This document shows, in pieces, positions 63,908-64,000 of a DNA stretch of 64,000 nucleotides. The DNA comes from Shewanella sp. MR-4 (GTDB lineage Bacteria > Pseudomonadota > Gammaproteobacteria > Enterobacterales > Shewanellaceae): contig NC_008321.1 of assembly GCF_000014685.1 (NCBI RefSeq), forward strand, positions 1 to 64,000, written 5' to 3'. The position numbers and the translations under genes are program-made. Below the pieces are notes generated by a model that was not told the DNA's origin, searched no databases, and saw only the letters and a program-made list of their open reading frames with translations. Each line of letters begins with the position of its first letter. Positions within the stretch are counted from its first letter, which is position 1.

Positions 63908-64000
63908 TTACCAAGGGATGGTCGGCGGCATTAAGCGTTTGCCGTTATAACCCGGCACTGTGGCAAAACGTGGGGACTTGGCCTCCCAATCGGCTTGGGC
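63908..64000 (-). CDS. Partial gene, C-terminal 30 residues
   Basis: Only the last 30 codons and a TAA stop are in the window, ending in PGYNGKRLMPPTIPW. The frame is open to the window edge. I do not recognise it. Codon use looks like that of neighbouring core genes. The same strand as the kinase operon suggests an upstream neighbour, separated by 227 bp. Confidence 0.5.
   Translation of the reverse strand, partial: AQADWEAKSPRFATVPGYNGKRLMPPTIPW

Overview
The window is chromosomal DNA from a gammaproteobacterium that I assign to Shewanella. The basis is the 16S rRNA sequence and gene order, both from recall and not from a search. It starts just upstream of dnaA, so it lies next to the replication origin. 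It holds about 55 protein genes, one rRNA operon with a tRNA-Asp, one insertion sequence, and one short AT-rich accessory patch.

Layout. 1-6.3 kb: dnaA-dnaN-recF-gyrB. 6.3-9.2 kb: a glutathione-transferase-like gene divergent from a LysR regulator with a clear T-N11-A operator, then an HDOD signalling gene. 9.2-18.5 kb: glyS/glyQ, tag, a 1062-residue amidohydrolase with a beta-propeller, a MOSC protein, tusA and a globin-coupled diguanylate cyclase. Five parS-like palindromes lie between 3.8 and 17.3 kb, so this is probably the ParB-loading centromere region. 18.6-19.9 kb: a complete IS3-family element inserted just past the fadBA terminator. 20-31.8 kb: fadBA divergent from pepQ-yigZ-trkH-hemG, then a HlyU-like ArsR regulator, a second hemG, a second trkH, and trkA. 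31.8-42.2 kb: rsmB-fmt-def, divergent from lysM-dprA-smg-yrdD-tsaC-hemF, then a truncated haemoglobin, aroE, a DUF1488 gene and a gamma-carbonic anhydrase. 42.2-47.9 kb: rrn promoters, 16S, 23S, 5S and tRNA-Asp. 48.2-56.1 kb: a ykgJ-like gene and nsrR, the gpmI-envC-ctpA-yibQ cluster (envC frameshifted), and yibN, secB and gpsA. 56.3-57.5 kb: a flavoprotein. 57.5-59.8 kb: an AT-rich patch with a 68-residue orphan gene and a 525-residue protein with a papain/C39-like C-H-D triad. 59.8-63.7 kb: a four-gene run of KdpD-like kinase, KdpE-like regulator, KtrA and KtrB. A partial gene ends the window.

How it fits together. Most of the window is housekeeping: replication initiation, chromosome partition, translation (rRNA, glycyl-tRNA synthetase, formylation/deformylation, t6A synthesis), haem synthesis, fatty-acid beta-oxidation and cell-wall hydrolase control. 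Potassium uptake is unusually dense, with two TrkH proteins, TrkA and a separate KtrAB set tied to its own two-component system. The best candidate for something undescribed is the AT-rich patch at 57.5-59.8 kb. The most striking architecture is the parS array, one copy of which forms a perfect 32-bp palindrome that also sits where a terminator is expected.
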